A stretch of DNA of 64,000 nucleotides from Nocardia harenae NBRC 108248 (GTDB lineage: Bacteria > Actinomycetota > Actinomycetes > Mycobacteriales > Mycobacteriaceae), in the NCBI RefSeq assembly GCF_001612885.1, contig NZ_BDBH01000001.1, positions 496,001-560,000 of the forward strand, given 5' to 3'. The notes beneath the pieces are model-generated. The model worked only from the letters and a program-made list of their open reading frames with translations. It had not been told where the DNA came from and searched no databases. Shown piece after piece: positions 32,663-42,963 of this stretch (the stretch's first letter is position 1; each line of letters starts with the position of its first letter). A program made the position numbers and the translations under genes.

Positions 32663-33648
32663 GGACCCGGCTCGGGCGCCGCCTCCGCCTCGTCCGGCGT
32701 CAGCGCGGGCGCCACCGCCGACCCGTCGGCCGCGATCGACTCGCCCTCCGCCACCGGCGCCGAGCCGCCCGCGTCGGCCTCGGCCGCGGAATCCACCGGC
32801 GCAGCCGCCTCGGCCGCAACGCCTGGCTCGGCCGCGACGGCGACCGTACCGGCCCCCGGCTCCGCCGCACCGGCCTCCGGCTCCGGGGCAGCGGCGACCG
32901 GCGGCGCGATGGTGACCACCTCGACCGCGGCATCGTCATACGCCTCGTACCGCGCCGACCCGCCGCCGGAGGGCAGCTCGGTGTCCGAGTGCGCCCCGCA
33001 CCCGTACCGGGTGTGCACGACCCGCCCGTCCGCCCCCATGACATTCCCGCAGACCCCGAAGGCGGCCCGCATGGCACCGGCGAGCGGCAGGAAGAACCCG
33101 CAGAGCCCGCAGGTGGACGGCGCCGCCCTCGCCATCTCGGCACCCGGCCCGAACTCGCCGAACCAGCGCTCGGCCGCCTCCTCGCGCCCCTCCGGGCTGA
33201 GCACCTTCGGACGCCCGAGCCCGATGTCCCGCGCGACCTCGTCGACCGCCGGGTCGCCGTTCAGCACGTACCCGGGCACCAGCCGCGGATCGTTCTCGGT
33301 GGGCGGAAGCAGGTCTCCCGGCCCGAGGTCACCGGGGCGCACCCGCTGCTCCCACGGCACGAAGTCCGGCGCGACCAGCGCGTCCGGCCCCGGCAGCAGG
33401 GCGGACTCGCTCACCGTCACCCGCTCGTCGCCGGGCGCCGCCGCCACCACGACGGCCCACTGCCAGCCCCGATAGCCGGGGAGGGTGGCCTCGAAGCGGT
33501 GCGTCGCCGCGGCCTCGTCCTCGGAACTCACCCCGAGGTGTGCCCCCACGCCGGACGATTCCAGCTCGAGGAGCGCACGTCGAGCCAGCTCGACGGCGTC
33601 GGCCAGGAGGGGCCGTACGCCGGCCTCCGTAACAGAAACTGCGCTCAC
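32653..33648 (-). CDS. DUF3027 protein
   Basis: Conserved actinobacterial protein of 331 residues, like Rv0877. The N-terminal domain to about residue 225 carries the DUF3027 features: HRFEATLPGYRGWQWAVVVA, FVPWEQRVRPGDLGPGDLLPP, and a cysteine-rich segment with CGLCGFFLPLAGAMR and FGVCGNVMGADGR ending YGCGAHSD. The CxxC and later cysteines may bind zinc. The C-terminal 90 residues are Ala, Glu and Pro-rich and probably disordered. It overlaps the large ATPase gene downstream. The promoter must lie in the 17 bases before the divergent glutaminyl cyclase gene or inside it. Confidence 0.88.
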   Translation of the reverse strand: MSAVSVTEAGVRPLLADAVELARRALLELESSGVGAHLGVSSEDEAAATHRFEATLPGYRGWQWAVVVAAAPGDERVTVSESALLPGPDALVAPDFVPWEQRVRPGDLGPGDLLPPTENDPRLVPGYVLNGDPAVDEVARDIGLGRPKVLSPEGREEAAERWFGEFGPGAEMARAAPSTCGLCGFFLPLAGAMRAAFGVCGNVMGADGRVVHTRYGCGAHSDTELPSGGGSARYEAYDDAAVEVVTIAPPVAAAPEPEAGAAEPGAGTVAVAAEPGVAAEAAAPVDSAAEADAGGSAPVAEGESIAADGSAVAPALTPDEAEAAPEPGPWS

Positions 33649-33665
33649 GGCCTACATTTTGCCGC

Positions 33666-34442
33666 ATGGAACCCAACCGGCGTACGTCGGCCGCTCTGCT
33701 CGCGCTCGCTCTGCTCGCCATGGCCGCGTGCGGGGGCGCGGGCGAGGACACGCCACGCTGGCGGATCGAGGTGCTCGGCACCCGCCCGCACACCCCCGGC
33801 GCCTTCACCCAGGGCCTCGACGTGGCCGGGCCGGTGCTCTACGAGAGCACCGGCAAACCCGGCCAGTCCTGGGTGCGCGCCACCGACCTGGCCACCGGCG
33901 CCGAACTGGCGCGGGCCGACCTGCCCGCGCCGCTTTTCGGCGAGGGGATCGCGCGTGTCGACGATTCGGTGTGGCAACTCACCTGGCAGGACGGCATCGC
34001 CGTCGAGCGCGACCCCGCCTCCCTGGCCGAGCGCCGCCGGGTGCCCTACGACGGCGAGGGCTGGGGGCTCTGCGCCCGCGCGGGCACGCTGGTCATGAGC
34101 AACGGCTCCGACACCCTCACCTTCCGCGACCCCGCCACCTTCGACATCACCGGCAGCACCAGGCTCACCGGCCACAACGAGGCGCGGCTGAACGAACTCG
34201 ACTGCGCGCCGGACGGTTCGGTGTACGCCAACAACTGGCCGGGCAACGAGATCCTGCGGATCGACCCCGACTCCGGCGCGGTGCTCGCCACCATCGACGG
34301 CTCCGGGCTGCTCTCCGCCACCCAGCGCGCGACCGCCGATGTGCTGAACGGCATCGCGCACCTGCCGGGCACCGATCGCTTCCTGGTGACCGGCAAATAC
34401 TGGCCGACGGTCTTCGAGGTCCGGTTCGTCCCGGAGGGGTGA
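33666..34442 (+). CDS. Glutaminyl-peptide cyclotransferase, putative lipoprotein
   Basis: Plant-type glutaminyl cyclase of 258 residues, forming N-terminal pyroglutamate on exported peptides or proteins. A signal peptide ends in LAMAAC with Cys22, a probable lipid-attachment site. The beta-propeller family motifs are seen: HTPGAFTQGLDV, EGWGLC, HNEARLNELDC, YANNWPGNEILRIDP and LNGIAHLPGTDRFLVTGKYWP. It lies 17 bases from the divergent DUF3027 start and 49 bases before the MFS gene. Natural substrates are unknown. Confidence 0.9.
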   Translation: MEPNRRTSAALLALALLAMAACGGAGEDTPRWRIEVLGTRPHTPGAFTQGLDVAGPVLYESTGKPGQSWVRATDLATGAELARADLPAPLFGEGIARVDDSVWQLTWQDGIAVERDPASLAERRRVPYDGEGWGLCARAGTLVMSNGSDTLTFRDPATFDITGSTRLTGHNEARLNELDCAPDGSVYANNWPGNEILRIDPDSGAVLATIDGSGLLSATQRATADVLNGIAHLPGTDRFLVTGKYWPTVFEVRFVPEG

Positions 34443-34491
34443 GCCCGCCGCCGGTGAACACCACCCGCGCGGATGCGCCAGAATTGAGGGC

Positions 34492-36240
34492 GTGACCACT
34501 CCCCGCGAACCTTCCGGTGCCAACCGCGGTCGCTGGGACGGCGACGACGAGACGGACCCGAGGCACCCAGGCTTCGATCGGTACCCCCCGCCGAACGGCG
34601 CCCGCGGGCCGCTGCCCCGGCTCGACACCGAGCGGGCGCCGAACCGCCCGCTTCCCCCGGCGCAACCGGCGCCGCGCCAGCGCCCGTTCATCCGCAAGCG
34701 CGCCCCGCGCACCGGCCCGCGGGTGGACCACCCAGGCAGCACCCGCCCGAACACCATCCCCTTCGAGACCGAGCCGGAGCAGCAACCGCCCGGCGACGAG
34801 CAGCGGCGGGTGCCACGCAAACTCACCGTGACCCGGGTCGCCGCCATGCGCGGCCGCGAGCTCACCGAGCGCGGCATCGCGACCTTCCAGCGCGCCGCCA
34901 AGGCGAACGGCGCCGACGAGTCCGGGCTGACCGCGCTCACCTACGCCACCATGGCGAACTTCGCGCTGGACGCGGCGATCGCGGTGGCGCTGGCCAATAC
35001 CCTCTTCTTCGCCAGCGCCACCGCGGAGAGCAAGACCAATGTGGCGCTCTACCTGCTCATCACCATCGCGCCGTTCGCGGTGATCGCCCCGCTCATCGGC
35101 CCGCTGCTCGACCGGCTGCAGCGCGGCCGCAGGCTCGCGCTCGCCACCTCGTTCGCCGCGCGCGCGGTGATCGCGGTGCTGCTCATCCTGGAGTTCGACA
35201 CCTGGGGGCTCTATCCGCTCGCGCTCTGCATGCTGATCGGCAGCAAGTCGTTCGCGGTGCTGAAGAGCGCGGTGACGCCGCGGGTGCTGCCACCCGAGAT
35301 CGACCTGGTGCGCACCAATTCCCGGCTCACGGTCTTCGGCCTGGTCGGCGGGACGCTCGGGGCGGGTGCGGTGGCAGCGGGCACCGCGGCGGTCTTCGGC
35401 TCCAACGGCGCGCTGGTGCTGGCCACGCTGATCGCCGTCGCCGGGGTCGTCCTGAGCCTGCGGATCCCCTCCTGGGTGGAGGTCACCGAGGGCGAGGTGC
35501 CCGCGACGCTCGGCTACCACGGCGCCGACGCCACCACCGAGGTGCTCGCGCCGGACGCCGCCGCCACCGTGCCCGCGCGCAAGCGCAGGCAGCCGCTCGG
35601 CCGCTCGGTGGTCACCGGGCTCTGGGGCAACAGCGGCATCCGGGTGCTCACCGGGTTCCTCACCTTCTACGTGGCCTTCGTGGCGAAGGGCAGCGGCGAG
35701 AGCCCGGTGCGGCAGGCGGCCATGCTCGGCGCCGTCGGCGCGGCCGCCGCGATCGGCAACTTCGCGGGCAATGCCACCGGCGCCAGGATTCCGCTCGGCA
35801 GGCCCGCACTGATCGTCGTCTACTGCGCCACCGGCTGCACGGTGGTGGCGGTGCTCGCCCTGGTACTGAACAACCTGCTCGGCGCGGTGATCGCCGCGCT
35901 GGTGGCCTCCGCGGCCAGCGCGCTGGCCAAGGTATCGCTGGACGCGGCTATCCAGGACGACCTGCCGCCGGAGTCCATCGCCTCCGGTTTCGGCAGGTCG
36001 GAGACTGTGCTCCAGCTGAGCTGGGTGATCGGCGGGGCGGGCGGTGTGCTGCTGCCGACCGACTGGTGGAAGGGTTTCGCGGTGGTGTCCGGTGTGCTCA
36101 TGCTCGGGCTGATCCAGACCGTGCTCAGCCACCGCGGCCACTCGCTGCTGCCCGGGCTCGGCGGCAACCGGCCACAGCACGCCGAGCAGGAAGTGCCGCA
36201 CGCCACCAGGGCCGACCCGAGCCCGCCACCCACTCGCTGA
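34492..36240 (+). CDS. MFS-type membrane protein (Rv0876c-like)
   Basis: Integral membrane protein of 582 residues. The first 145 residues are hydrophilic, Pro- and Arg-rich and likely cytosolic. The rest has about 11-12 helices of MFS type, including ANFALDAAIAVALANTLFF and LLDRLQRGRRLALATSFAAR. It closely fits Rv0876c in place and in its long N-terminal extension. Substrate is unknown. The stop is followed after one base by GGAGAG and the DUF2771 gene, so the pair is an operon. Confidence 0.87.
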   Translation: MTTPREPSGANRGRWDGDDETDPRHPGFDRYPPPNGARGPLPRLDTERAPNRPLPPAQPAPRQRPFIRKRAPRTGPRVDHPGSTRPNTIPFETEPEQQPPGDEQRRVPRKLTVTRVAAMRGRELTERGIATFQRAAKANGADESGLTALTYATMANFALDAAIAVALANTLFFASATAESKTNVALYLLITIAPFAVIAPLIGPLLDRLQRGRRLALATSFAARAVIAVLLILEFDTWGLYPLALCMLIGSKSFAVLKSAVTPRVLPPEIDLVRTNSRLTVFGLVGGTLGAGAVAAGTAAVFGSNGALVLATLIAVAGVVLSLRIPSWVEVTEGEVPATLGYHGADATTEVLAPDAAATVPARKRRQPLGRSVVTGLWGNSGIRVLTGFLTFYVAFVAKGSGESPVRQAAMLGAVGAAAAIGNFAGNATGARIPLGRPALIVVYCATGCTVVAVLALVLNNLLGAVIAALVASAASALAKVSLDAAIQDDLPPESIASGFGRSETVLQLSWVIGGAGGVLLPTDWWKGFAVVSGVLMLGLIQTVLSHRGHSLLPGLGGNRPQHAEQEVPHATRADPSPPPTR

Positions 36241-36254
36241 GGAGAGCCCCGCTG

Positions 36255-36785
36255 GTGAACGCCAGAACCCGTACCGTCGTCGCGATCTCCGCCGTCGTCC
36301 TGCTCGTTGCGGTCGCCGCCTACGCGGGCGTGCTCGCCCTGCTGATCCGGGACGCCCCGCGCAAGGATCCGGCGGTCACCGCGTACGCGCACGGCCGCAC
36401 CGTGACCGTCGAGCCGTTCCTCTACTGCTCGGTGACCATGGCGGACTGCCGCTACGGCGAGACCGTCGACCTCGAGGTGCCGCCCGGCTACCCGCTGCAG
36501 CTCTCGCTGCCGCCGCAGATCGCCGAGGCGCCCTGGCTGGCCCAGCTCATCTACGAGCGCCCGGACGGCGAGCAGGTGGACCGGCTGGTCGCGCACGACG
36601 ACTTCGGGAAGGACGTGCTCGCGGTGACGCTGGACTCCCGGCCGGAGCCGAACCTGCGGCTGGTCGGCGTCGAGCTCCAGCTGCCGATCCTGGCCAGGGA
36701 CGAAACCGGCCGGGAGTTCTACGTGCCGCACGCCGCCTGGTCGATCAATACCGCGCCGGACGAGCGCGGGCAGCCCGCGGAGTGA
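36255..36785 (+). CDS. DUF2771 membrane-anchored protein
   Basis: Protein of 176 residues with a single N-terminal membrane anchor (residues about 8-31) and an extracytoplasmic domain. The domain has the paired cysteines of LYCSVTMADCRYG and ends in a beta-rich region with FYVPHAAWSINT. It matches DUF2771 proteins such as Rv0875c, which also follow the MFS gene. The GTG at 36255 has GGAGAG 8 bases upstream. A role in the cell envelope is likely but unproven. Confidence 0.83.
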   Translation: MNARTRTVVAISAVVLLVAVAAYAGVLALLIRDAPRKDPAVTAYAHGRTVTVEPFLYCSVTMADCRYGETVDLEVPPGYPLQLSLPPQIAEAPWLAQLIYERPDGEQVDRLVAHDDFGKDVLAVTLDSRPEPNLRLVGVELQLPILARDETGREFYVPHAAWSINTAPDERGQPAE

Positions 36786-36792
36786 GGCCGGG

Positions 36793-37230
36793 TCAGTGGT
36801 CGAGCTCGCGGGCGACCGCGCGCACCACCTCGGAGATCCGCTGCGCGGTCTTGCGATCCGGGTAGCGGCCCTTGCGCAGGTCCGGCTGCACCGTCGCCTC
36901 CAGCAGCGTGATCATGTCCTCGACCATGCCGTGCAGCTCGTCCGGGGTGTGCCTGCGGGCGACCGGCTCGCGCCGCTCGCTCCGGCCCGCGCGCTCCTGG
37001 CCCTGCCGCACCGATGGCGGCGCCTCCAGCAACTTGAGGCTGAGCGCCTGCGGGCCGCGGCGGCCCGCGGCCATGCCGAACTCGACGCGCTGGCCGGGCT
37101 TGAGCCCCTCGATACCGTCGGGCAGCGCGGACGAGCGGACGTAGACGTCCTCACCCTCGTCCTGCGAAAGGAAGCCGAAGCCCTTTTCGACGTCGTACCA
37201 CTTCACCCGGCCGGTCGGCACTGTGCTCAC
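36793..37230 (-). CDS. Cold shock domain protein with C-terminal extension
   Basis: RNA/DNA-binding cold shock domain (residues about 5-70) with [20 protein letters not shown], the RNP-1 motif, and [10 protein letters not shown], close to RNP-2. A basic linker and an 60-residue helical C-terminal extension ([18 protein letters not shown] to RAVARELDH) follow, giving 145 residues. Length and location correspond to mycobacterial cspB (Rv0871). The GTG at 37230 was taken over a second GTG nine bases further in. It converges on DUF2771 with 7 bases between stops. Confidence 0.9.
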   Translation of the reverse strand: MSTVPTGRVKWYDVEKGFGFLSQDEGEDVYVRSSALPDGIEGLKPGQRVEFGMAAGRRGPQALSLKLLEAPPSVRQGQERAGRSERREPVARRHTPDELHGMVEDMITLLEATVQPDLRKGRYPDRKTAQRISEVVRAVARELDH

Positions 37231-37363
37231 CCGTTCATGTTCGGAGATACCGGGGGACGCCCCGGTGCGAAAAATACGCGCCCCACACCCGTGGGACGCG
37301 ACCGTTCCGCCAAGTCTACCCCGGTGCGGGTGCCCCCAGCACGCGAGTTCTACCGTCGACGGC

Positions 37364-37585
37364 GTGACCTCCCCTTCCAGCCCGCGCAGGCCGGGCGATC
37401 GGCTGCTGCACGTCGCGCTCGGGCTCTTCGGCGTCGGGCTGCTGGCGATCATCGCCATCTTCCTCACCCCGATTCTCAGCGACGCGGAGCCGGGGCTGCC
37501 GCTGTACCTGCTCGCCATGCTGGCGCCGCTCGGCTTCCTGCTGGCGCTCGTCTACGCGCTCCGCTCCGGGCGGCGGGCGCGTTAA
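37364..37585 (+). CDS. Small two-helix membrane protein
   Basis: Membrane protein of about 73 residues, with hydrophobic helices [21 protein letters not shown] and [22 protein letters not shown] and a basic C-terminus. The GTG at 37364 lies 134 bases from the divergent cold shock gene. It occupies the place of Rv0870c, a membrane protein in M. tuberculosis, though I could not confirm homology. Function unknown. Confidence 0.7.
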   Translation: MTSPSSPRRPGDRLLHVALGLFGVGLLAIIAIFLTPILSDAEPGLPLYLLAMLAPLGFLLALVYALRSGRRAR

Positions 37586-37619
37586 CCGGCGCGGCCCGTT
37601 TTCGTTACCCGCCAAGCAT

Positions 37620-37635
37620 TGTGATCCTCATCACA
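37620..37635. promoter_or_regulatory. CRP-type cAMP receptor protein site
   Basis: TGTGATCCTCATCACA is an exact TGTGA-N6-TCACA palindrome, the consensus for CRP proteins. It lies in the 387-base leader region of rpfA, 338 bases before the start codon. In M. tuberculosis the CRP homologue Rv3676 controls rpfA through such a site, so conserved control is likely. Confidence 0.85.
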
Positions 37636-37660
37636 TAACGAGCCGATAACGGGCCGGTGA

Positions 37661-38599
<939 letters not shown>

Positions 38600-38603
38600 G
38601 CCG

Positions 38604-38654
38604 CGAACGATCACGGGCCCCGCATCCTCGAGATGCGGGGCCCGTGATCGTTCG
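38604..38654. terminator. Perfect 23-bp hairpin after rpfA
   Basis: The stem begins CGAACGATCACGGGCCCC on the left arm, continues to 38626, and is perfectly matched on the right arm ending at 38654, with the loop CTCGA. It lies 4 bases after the rpfA stop and 31 bases before the end of the opposing small gene, so it can stop both transcripts. Confidence 0.9.
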
Positions 38655-38684
38655 GGCGCCGGATTCGCGGCAGCCGGACCGGAT

Positions 38685-38882
38685 TCAGCGATTGACCACC
38701 GTGTGCGGGTGCACGTAGGGCAGGTCCTCGACGGGGAGCGGGAACTCGGTGTCCTCACCGAACGGCGAAAGGTTGCCGGAACGGGCCGAGGAGAGTTCGG
38801 TCACGGCGTGCTCGCCGTCGGCGACCTTGGGCCAGCCGTTGTCGACATACGGTTTCTTCGATTTGTTCACCACGCGTCCCAT
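38685..38882 (-). CDS. Small conserved hypothetical protein
   Basis: Polar protein of about 65 residues, beginning [20 protein letters not shown] and ending in [13 protein letters not shown], without signal peptide or membrane helix. The protein-like sequence (few alanines, balanced charge) and its place between rpfA and the helicase-associated gene, where M. tuberculosis has the small gene Rv0863, support it. The ribosome binding site is weak. It is divergent from the Rv0862c-like gene with 65 bases between starts. Function unknown. Confidence 0.65.
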   Translation of the reverse strand: MGRVVNKSKKPYVDNGWPKVADGEHAVTELSSARSGNLSPFGEDTEFPLPVEDLPYVHPHTVVNR

Positions 38883-38947
38883 TCTGGCAGATTCCCGGCG
38901 ACCGCGGAGTGGGGACACCTCTCCGCCGCACCCGTAGTCTGAATCGG

Positions 38948-41239
38948 ATGTCCACGATCGACTCGCTCACCGGCTGGCTCAGTGCCTCCGACGATGCTTC
39001 GCTGGTGGGGCTGCTGGAGCTGCGCCCGGACCTGGCCGTGCCGCTGCCGTCCTCCATGACGGTGCTCGCCGCCAGAGTGCAGCAGCGCGCCTCGGTGCTG
39101 CGCGCCACCGAGGAGCTGAACACCCTCGAGTTCGCGATCGTCGAGGTGCTGGCCAGGCACGGCACCGAGCGCCCGCCCGGCGACCGCACCCCGCTCACCC
39201 GCGGCGCCCTGCGGGAGCGGCTGCGCGACCGGGTCGGCGCCGCCGCGCTGGACGCCGCGCTCGCCCGGCTCATCGACCGCGCCCTGGTCTGGGACGACGG
39301 CGAGGAGCTGCACCTGGTGCCCGCCACCGCCGACGGGCTGCCCTGGCCCATCGGCAGCGCGACCGAGATCCCGGACGAGCTCACCGAGCCCGAGGTCACC
39401 GCGGCGCTGGCCCGGCTCGGCGAGGCGGAGCGCGCCCTGCTGGAGAAGCTCGCCACCACCGGCCCGCGCGGGCGCACCAGGGACGCGGGCCCCGGCGCCG
39501 ACCCGGCCCGCCCGGTCCCCCGGCTGCTCGCGGCCGGGCTGCTGCACCGGGTGGACGACGAGACCGTCGAGATCCCGCTCACCGTCGGCCAGTTGCTCCG
39601 CAACGAGGCGGTTACCCGGCCGCACGTCCTGGTCCAGCCGGAGCCTGCCCGCACCCAGTACACCCTGGCCGAGGCCAATGCCGCCGCCGCGGGCGAGGCC
39701 GGCGAGTTCCTGCGGCACGCCGCCGCCGTGCTCGCCGCGCTCGGCGCGATGCCTGCCCCCGCGCTGCGGGCGGGCGGGCTCGGGGTGCGCGAGCTGCGCC
39801 GGGTGTGCAAGCAGGCCGGGGTGGACGAGCCGCGGGCCGGGCTGCTGGTGGAGGTGCTCGCCGCGGCCAGGCTGCTGGAGAAGGGGCTGCCCGACCCGGC
39901 GCCCGACCTGGACGCCACCGACGACTTCTGGGCTCCGACCCCGCAGGCCGACGGCTGGGGCGAGGCGCCGCCCGCCCGGCGCTGGGCCGTGCTGGCCAGG
40001 GCCTGGCTGCAGCTGGACCGGATGCCGTGGCTGATCGGCAGCCGGGACGCCGCGGACAAGCCGCTGCCCGCGCTCGCGCTGGAGCTGCGCAGCCCGCACG
40101 CGGTGCGCGACCGGCGGGCCATCCTCGGGCTGCTCGCCGAATTCCCGCCCGGCACCGCGATTCCGGCCGCCGACATCTCCCGCATCCTGGCCTGGCGGGA
40201 GCCGCGGCGGCGCAGGCAGTACCGCCCGGAGGCGGTCGCCCGCACGCTGGCGGAGGCCACCGCGCTCGGCGTCATCGGCCGGGGTGCGCTCACCTCGGCG
40301 GGCCGTGCGCTGCTGCACGGCAGCGCCGATGGCGACGCCGAGGCGGAGATGGCGGCCGCGCTGCCGGAGCCGGTGGACCACGTGCTGGTGCAGGCCGACC
40401 TGACGGTGGTCGCGCCCGGCCCGCTGCTGCCCGAGCTGGAGCAGCGCATCGCGCTCACCGCGGATGTGGAGTCGGCGGGCGCCGCCACCGTGTACCGGGT
40501 CGGCGAGGCGTCGGTGCGGCGCGCGCTGGACGCCGGGCTGACCGCGGCCGAGCTGCACGCGCTCTTCGGCACGCACTCGCGCACCCCGGTGCCGCAGGCG
40601 CTCACCTACCTCATCGACGATGTCGCGCGCAGGCACGGCAGGCTACGGGCGGGGATCGCGCAGTCCTTCCTGCGCAGCGACGATCCGGCGCTGCTCGCCC
40701 AGGTATTGGCCGCGCCGGTGGCGGCCGAGCTGGCGCTGCGCGGCATCGCGCCGACCGTGGCCATCGCGCAGGCCCCGCTCGGCGAGGTGGTGGAGCGGCT
40801 GCGGGCGGCGGGCTTCGCCCCCGCGGGCGAGGATTCCGCGGGCGCCGTGCTCGACCTGCGCCCGCGCGGCGCGCGCATCCCGGCGCGCAGCACCGTCCGG
40901 CAGGCCTACCGCCCGACCCCGCCGAGCACCGCGCAGCTGGAACAGCTGGTGGCCGAGCTCAGGGCCGGGGAGCGCGCGGCGGGGGCCAGGTCGGGGCGCT
41001 CGGTGCGCACCGACGGCACCAGGACGAGTACCGCCGCCACCCTCGCGCTGCTGCAGCTGGCCGCGCGAGTGCGGCGTTCGGTGAATATCGGCTATGTCGA
41101 CGCCGCCGGCGTCGCCACCCAGCGGGTGGTGGAGCCGCTGAAGGTCGGCAACGGTCAGCTCGACGCGCTGGACCCGGTGACCGGCGCGGTCCGGCAGTTC
41201 ACGCTGCACCGGATCGCGTCGGTGGCACTCCTGGAGTAG
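38948..41239 (+). CDS. Helicase-associated protein, Rv0862c-like (XPB N-terminal-like)
   Basis: Cytosolic protein of 763 residues, homologous to Rv0862c. The N-terminal half is made of winged-helix segments. The C-terminal part carries the helicase/XPB-associated domain: [18 protein letters not shown], a segment that in XPB-type proteins precedes the helicase core, and then [18 protein letters not shown], and [19 protein letters not shown]. No helicase motor motifs are present. It is thought to work with the XPB helicase encoded at 45177, from which it is separated here by four inserted genes on either strand. The ATG at 38948 was chosen over an upstream in-frame start without similarity. Confidence 0.85.
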   Translation: MSTIDSLTGWLSASDDASLVGLLELRPDLAVPLPSSMTVLAARVQQRASVLRATEELNTLEFAIVEVLARHGTERPPGDRTPLTRGALRERLRDRVGAAALDAALARLIDRALVWDDGEELHLVPATADGLPWPIGSATEIPDELTEPEVTAALARLGEAERALLEKLATTGPRGRTRDAGPGADPARPVPRLLAAGLLHRVDDETVEIPLTVGQLLRNEAVTRPHVLVQPEPARTQYTLAEANAAAAGEAGEFLRHAAAVLAALGAMPAPALRAGGLGVRELRRVCKQAGVDEPRAGLLVEVLAAARLLEKGLPDPAPDLDATDDFWAPTPQADGWGEAPPARRWAVLARAWLQLDRMPWLIGSRDAADKPLPALALELRSPHAVRDRRAILGLLAEFPPGTAIPAADISRILAWREPRRRRQYRPEAVARTLAEATALGVIGRGALTSAGRALLHGSADGDAEAEMAAALPEPVDHVLVQADLTVVAPGPLLPELEQRIALTADVESAGAATVYRVGEASVRRALDAGLTAAELHALFGTHSRTPVPQALTYLIDDVARRHGRLRAGIAQSFLRSDDPALLAQVLAAPVAAELALRGIAPTVAIAQAPLGEVVERLRAAGFAPAGEDSAGAVLDLRPRGARIPARSTVRQAYRPTPPSTAQLEQLVAELRAGERAAGARSGRSVRTDGTRTSTAATLALLQLAARVRRSVNIGYVDAAGVATQRVVEPLKVGNGQLDALDPVTGAVRQFTLHRIASVALLE

Positions 41240-41255
41240 CGAAGAAGACGGCGAG

Positions 41256-41783
41256 CTACGCCGTTGGCGAGCCGAGGCAGAAGGTCACCTTCGGCTCGTC
41301 GACGGTGATGAACTTGTCGGCGTCCTCGCCGCACAGCAACTCGTCGACCTGGCCGTCGATCCGCTTCACCACCTTGAAGGTGGCCTCGGTGGCGGCACAG
41401 TCGGCGTACTTGTACCCGGTGAGCATGCTGTCCTCGTAGCAGCTGCCCTCCTTGAAGTTCGGCGCGAGGCACAGGAAGGCCGTGGTGCTGTCGCCGAGCG
41501 TCTCCTCGTAGGAGGTGTAGTCGGCCGCGCACTCGGTCTTGGTGTCGTAGGTCTGCACGACCTGGTAGACGGCCTTCTCCGAGGAGCAGTCGATCGGCTC
41601 CGTCTTGGAGTCGACGGCCGAGCCCTCGATCACGTTGATGCAGTCGCCGGCCTTCGCCTTGGCGGTGTCGGACTTACCCGCGTCCTCGATGAACGAACAA
41701 CCGACCACGGCAACCACGGCCGCGGCCGCCGATACGAGGGCGAGCGCGGCACGTGCCGACCGCCTCGTCGCAGGGAACTTCAC
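41256..41783 (-). CDS. Putative lipoprotein, LppU-like
   Basis: Secreted or lipid-anchored protein of 175 residues. Signal peptide ends with AVVGC, a good lipobox with Cys29. The mature part has seven further cysteines (GDCINV, IDCSSE, TECAAD, FLCLAP, GSCYED, ADCAAT, ELLCGED, TFCLG), suggesting a disulfide-stabilised domain as in LppU proteins. The GTG at 41783 has GAGAGG about 9 bases upstream, better than the GTG at 41801. It converges on the Rv0862c-like gene. Function unknown. Confidence 0.8.
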   Translation of the reverse strand: MKFPATRRSARAALALVSAAAAVVAVVGCSFIEDAGKSDTAKAKAGDCINVIEGSAVDSKTEPIDCSSEKAVYQVVQTYDTKTECAADYTSYEETLGDSTTAFLCLAPNFKEGSCYEDSMLTGYKYADCAATEATFKVVKRIDGQVDELLCGEDADKFITVDEPKVTFCLGSPTA

Positions 41784-41900
41784 GGATTGGACCTCTCTCA
41801 CCGAATGTTCGCGCTGATCGCGAACTCGGAGAGACTATCGTCAGGGCCGGAGACGCGCATTAACGACATCTCCGGCCGATATCGAACGTGGGTGCGGAGG

Positions 41901-41993
41901 TCAGACCAGGGCCCAGAGCACCAGCGCGGTACTGCGGAGAATGTTCGGGAGGAGCTGCCCGAGCAGCATCAGGGACGAGTAAGGGGTTTCCAC
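41901..41993 (-). CDS. Possible small membrane peptide (30 residues)
   Basis: A short frame starting GTG at 41993 encodes 30 residues, with a polar start (VETPYSS) and a hydrophobic run LMLLGQLLPNILRSTALVLW. GGAAGG lies 8 bases upstream of the GTG, a good ribosome binding site. It lies in the 301-base gap between the lipoprotein and coiled-coil genes, which otherwise holds nothing I recognise. The frame is short enough to be chance, so it is tentative. Confidence 0.35.
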   Translation of the reverse strand: METPYSSLMLLGQLLPNILRSTALVLWALV

Positions 41994-42084
41994 AGGGCAT
42001 ACCTTCCGCAGAGCTCAGGTCGAGCGGTCGAGCAATTCGTGAATCGTGTCGAGCCGGGAAATCCGGTCGTTACGCTCGAGAAGT

Positions 42085-42963
42085 ATGAGCCTCAGCGACG
42101 TCGCCGTCGAGCTGTACGGTCTCGCCCCCGGCGAATTCGTGGCAGCCAGGGCCGAGCGGGTGGCCACCGCGAAGGCGGCGGGCGAGCGGGAGCTGGCCGC
42201 CGCGATCGGCGCGCTGCGCAGGCCGACGGTGGCCGCGTGGGCGGTGAATCTGCTGGCGCGCTCGGCATCGGAAGAGGTCGGCGCATTGCTCGCGCTCGGA
42301 GATGCGCTGCGCACGGCCCAGCGCGAGCTCTCCGGACCGCGGCTGCGCGCGCTCACCGCGCAGCGCGGGCAGGTGGTGAATGCCCTGGCCAAGCGGGCCG
42401 CCGAGCTCGCCGCCGAGCAGGGCAGACCGGTCGGCGATGCGGTGCTCCGGGAGGTCGGCAACTCCCTGACGGCGGCACTGGCCGATCCGGAGGTGGCGGA
42501 AAAAGTCCGCCTCGGCACCCTCGCCAGTGCCACCAGCTACGACGGCTTCGGCCCCGCGGGGCCGGAGCTCGCCGTCGTCGCCGCCCCGAAACCGCCCGCC
42601 CCGGCGAAGAAGGCCCCGCAGCGCGATTCCGCGAAGCAGCGGCGGGCGGAGGCGGCCGCCGAACGCCGCCGCGAGATCGAGCGCCGGATCGCCGCGGCCG
42701 AGGCGGAGCTCGGCACCGCGGAATCCGAGCGCGATTCGGCCGAAAAAGCCGCGACGGCGGCGGCGGAAACGCTGCGCGACAATGCCGCCCGCATCGAGGA
42801 GCTGCGCGCGGAGCTCGCCGCCGCCGAGGAGCGGCACCGCTTCGCCCGCACCGCGGAGCGGGCGGCGCGGGAAACCCTGCGCGCGGCCGAGACCGAAACC
42901 GAGCGGGCCCGCCGCCGGGTGGAGACGGCGCGGCGCGCGCTGCCCGGCCAGGACCGGCCCTAG
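42085..42963 (+). CDS. Hypothetical helical/coiled-coil protein
   Basis: Protein of 292 residues without signal peptide. The N-terminal 150 residues are helical (SLSDVAVELYGLAPGEFVAARAER, then AVNLLARSASEEVGALLALGDALR). After a short Pro-rich linker near residues 170-178, residues about 180-290 form a long charged coiled coil rich in Glu, Arg and Ala. The N-terminal type is known as a conserved hypothetical in Nocardia and Rhodococcus. Its 3' end overlaps the M1 peptidase stop by four bases on the opposite strand. Function unknown. Confidence 0.75.
   Translation: MSLSDVAVELYGLAPGEFVAARAERVATAKAAGERELAAAIGALRRPTVAAWAVNLLARSASEEVGALLALGDALRTAQRELSGPRLRALTAQRGQVVNALAKRAAELAAEQGRPVGDAVLREVGNSLTAALADPEVAEKVRLGTLASATSYDGFGPAGPELAVVAAPKPPAPAKKAPQRDSAKQRRAEAAAERRREIERRIAAAEAELGTAESERDSAEKAATAAAETLRDNAARIEELRAELAAAEERHRFARTAERAARETLRAAETETERARRRVETARRALPGQDRP

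Noticed and set aside
29546..33475. A 1309-codon open frame on the plus strand opposite the sacsin-like ATPase and DUF3027 genes.
   Set aside because: The translation is low-complexity Gly, Arg and Gln; the opposite strand encodes recognised domains. It is a GC-bias shadow.
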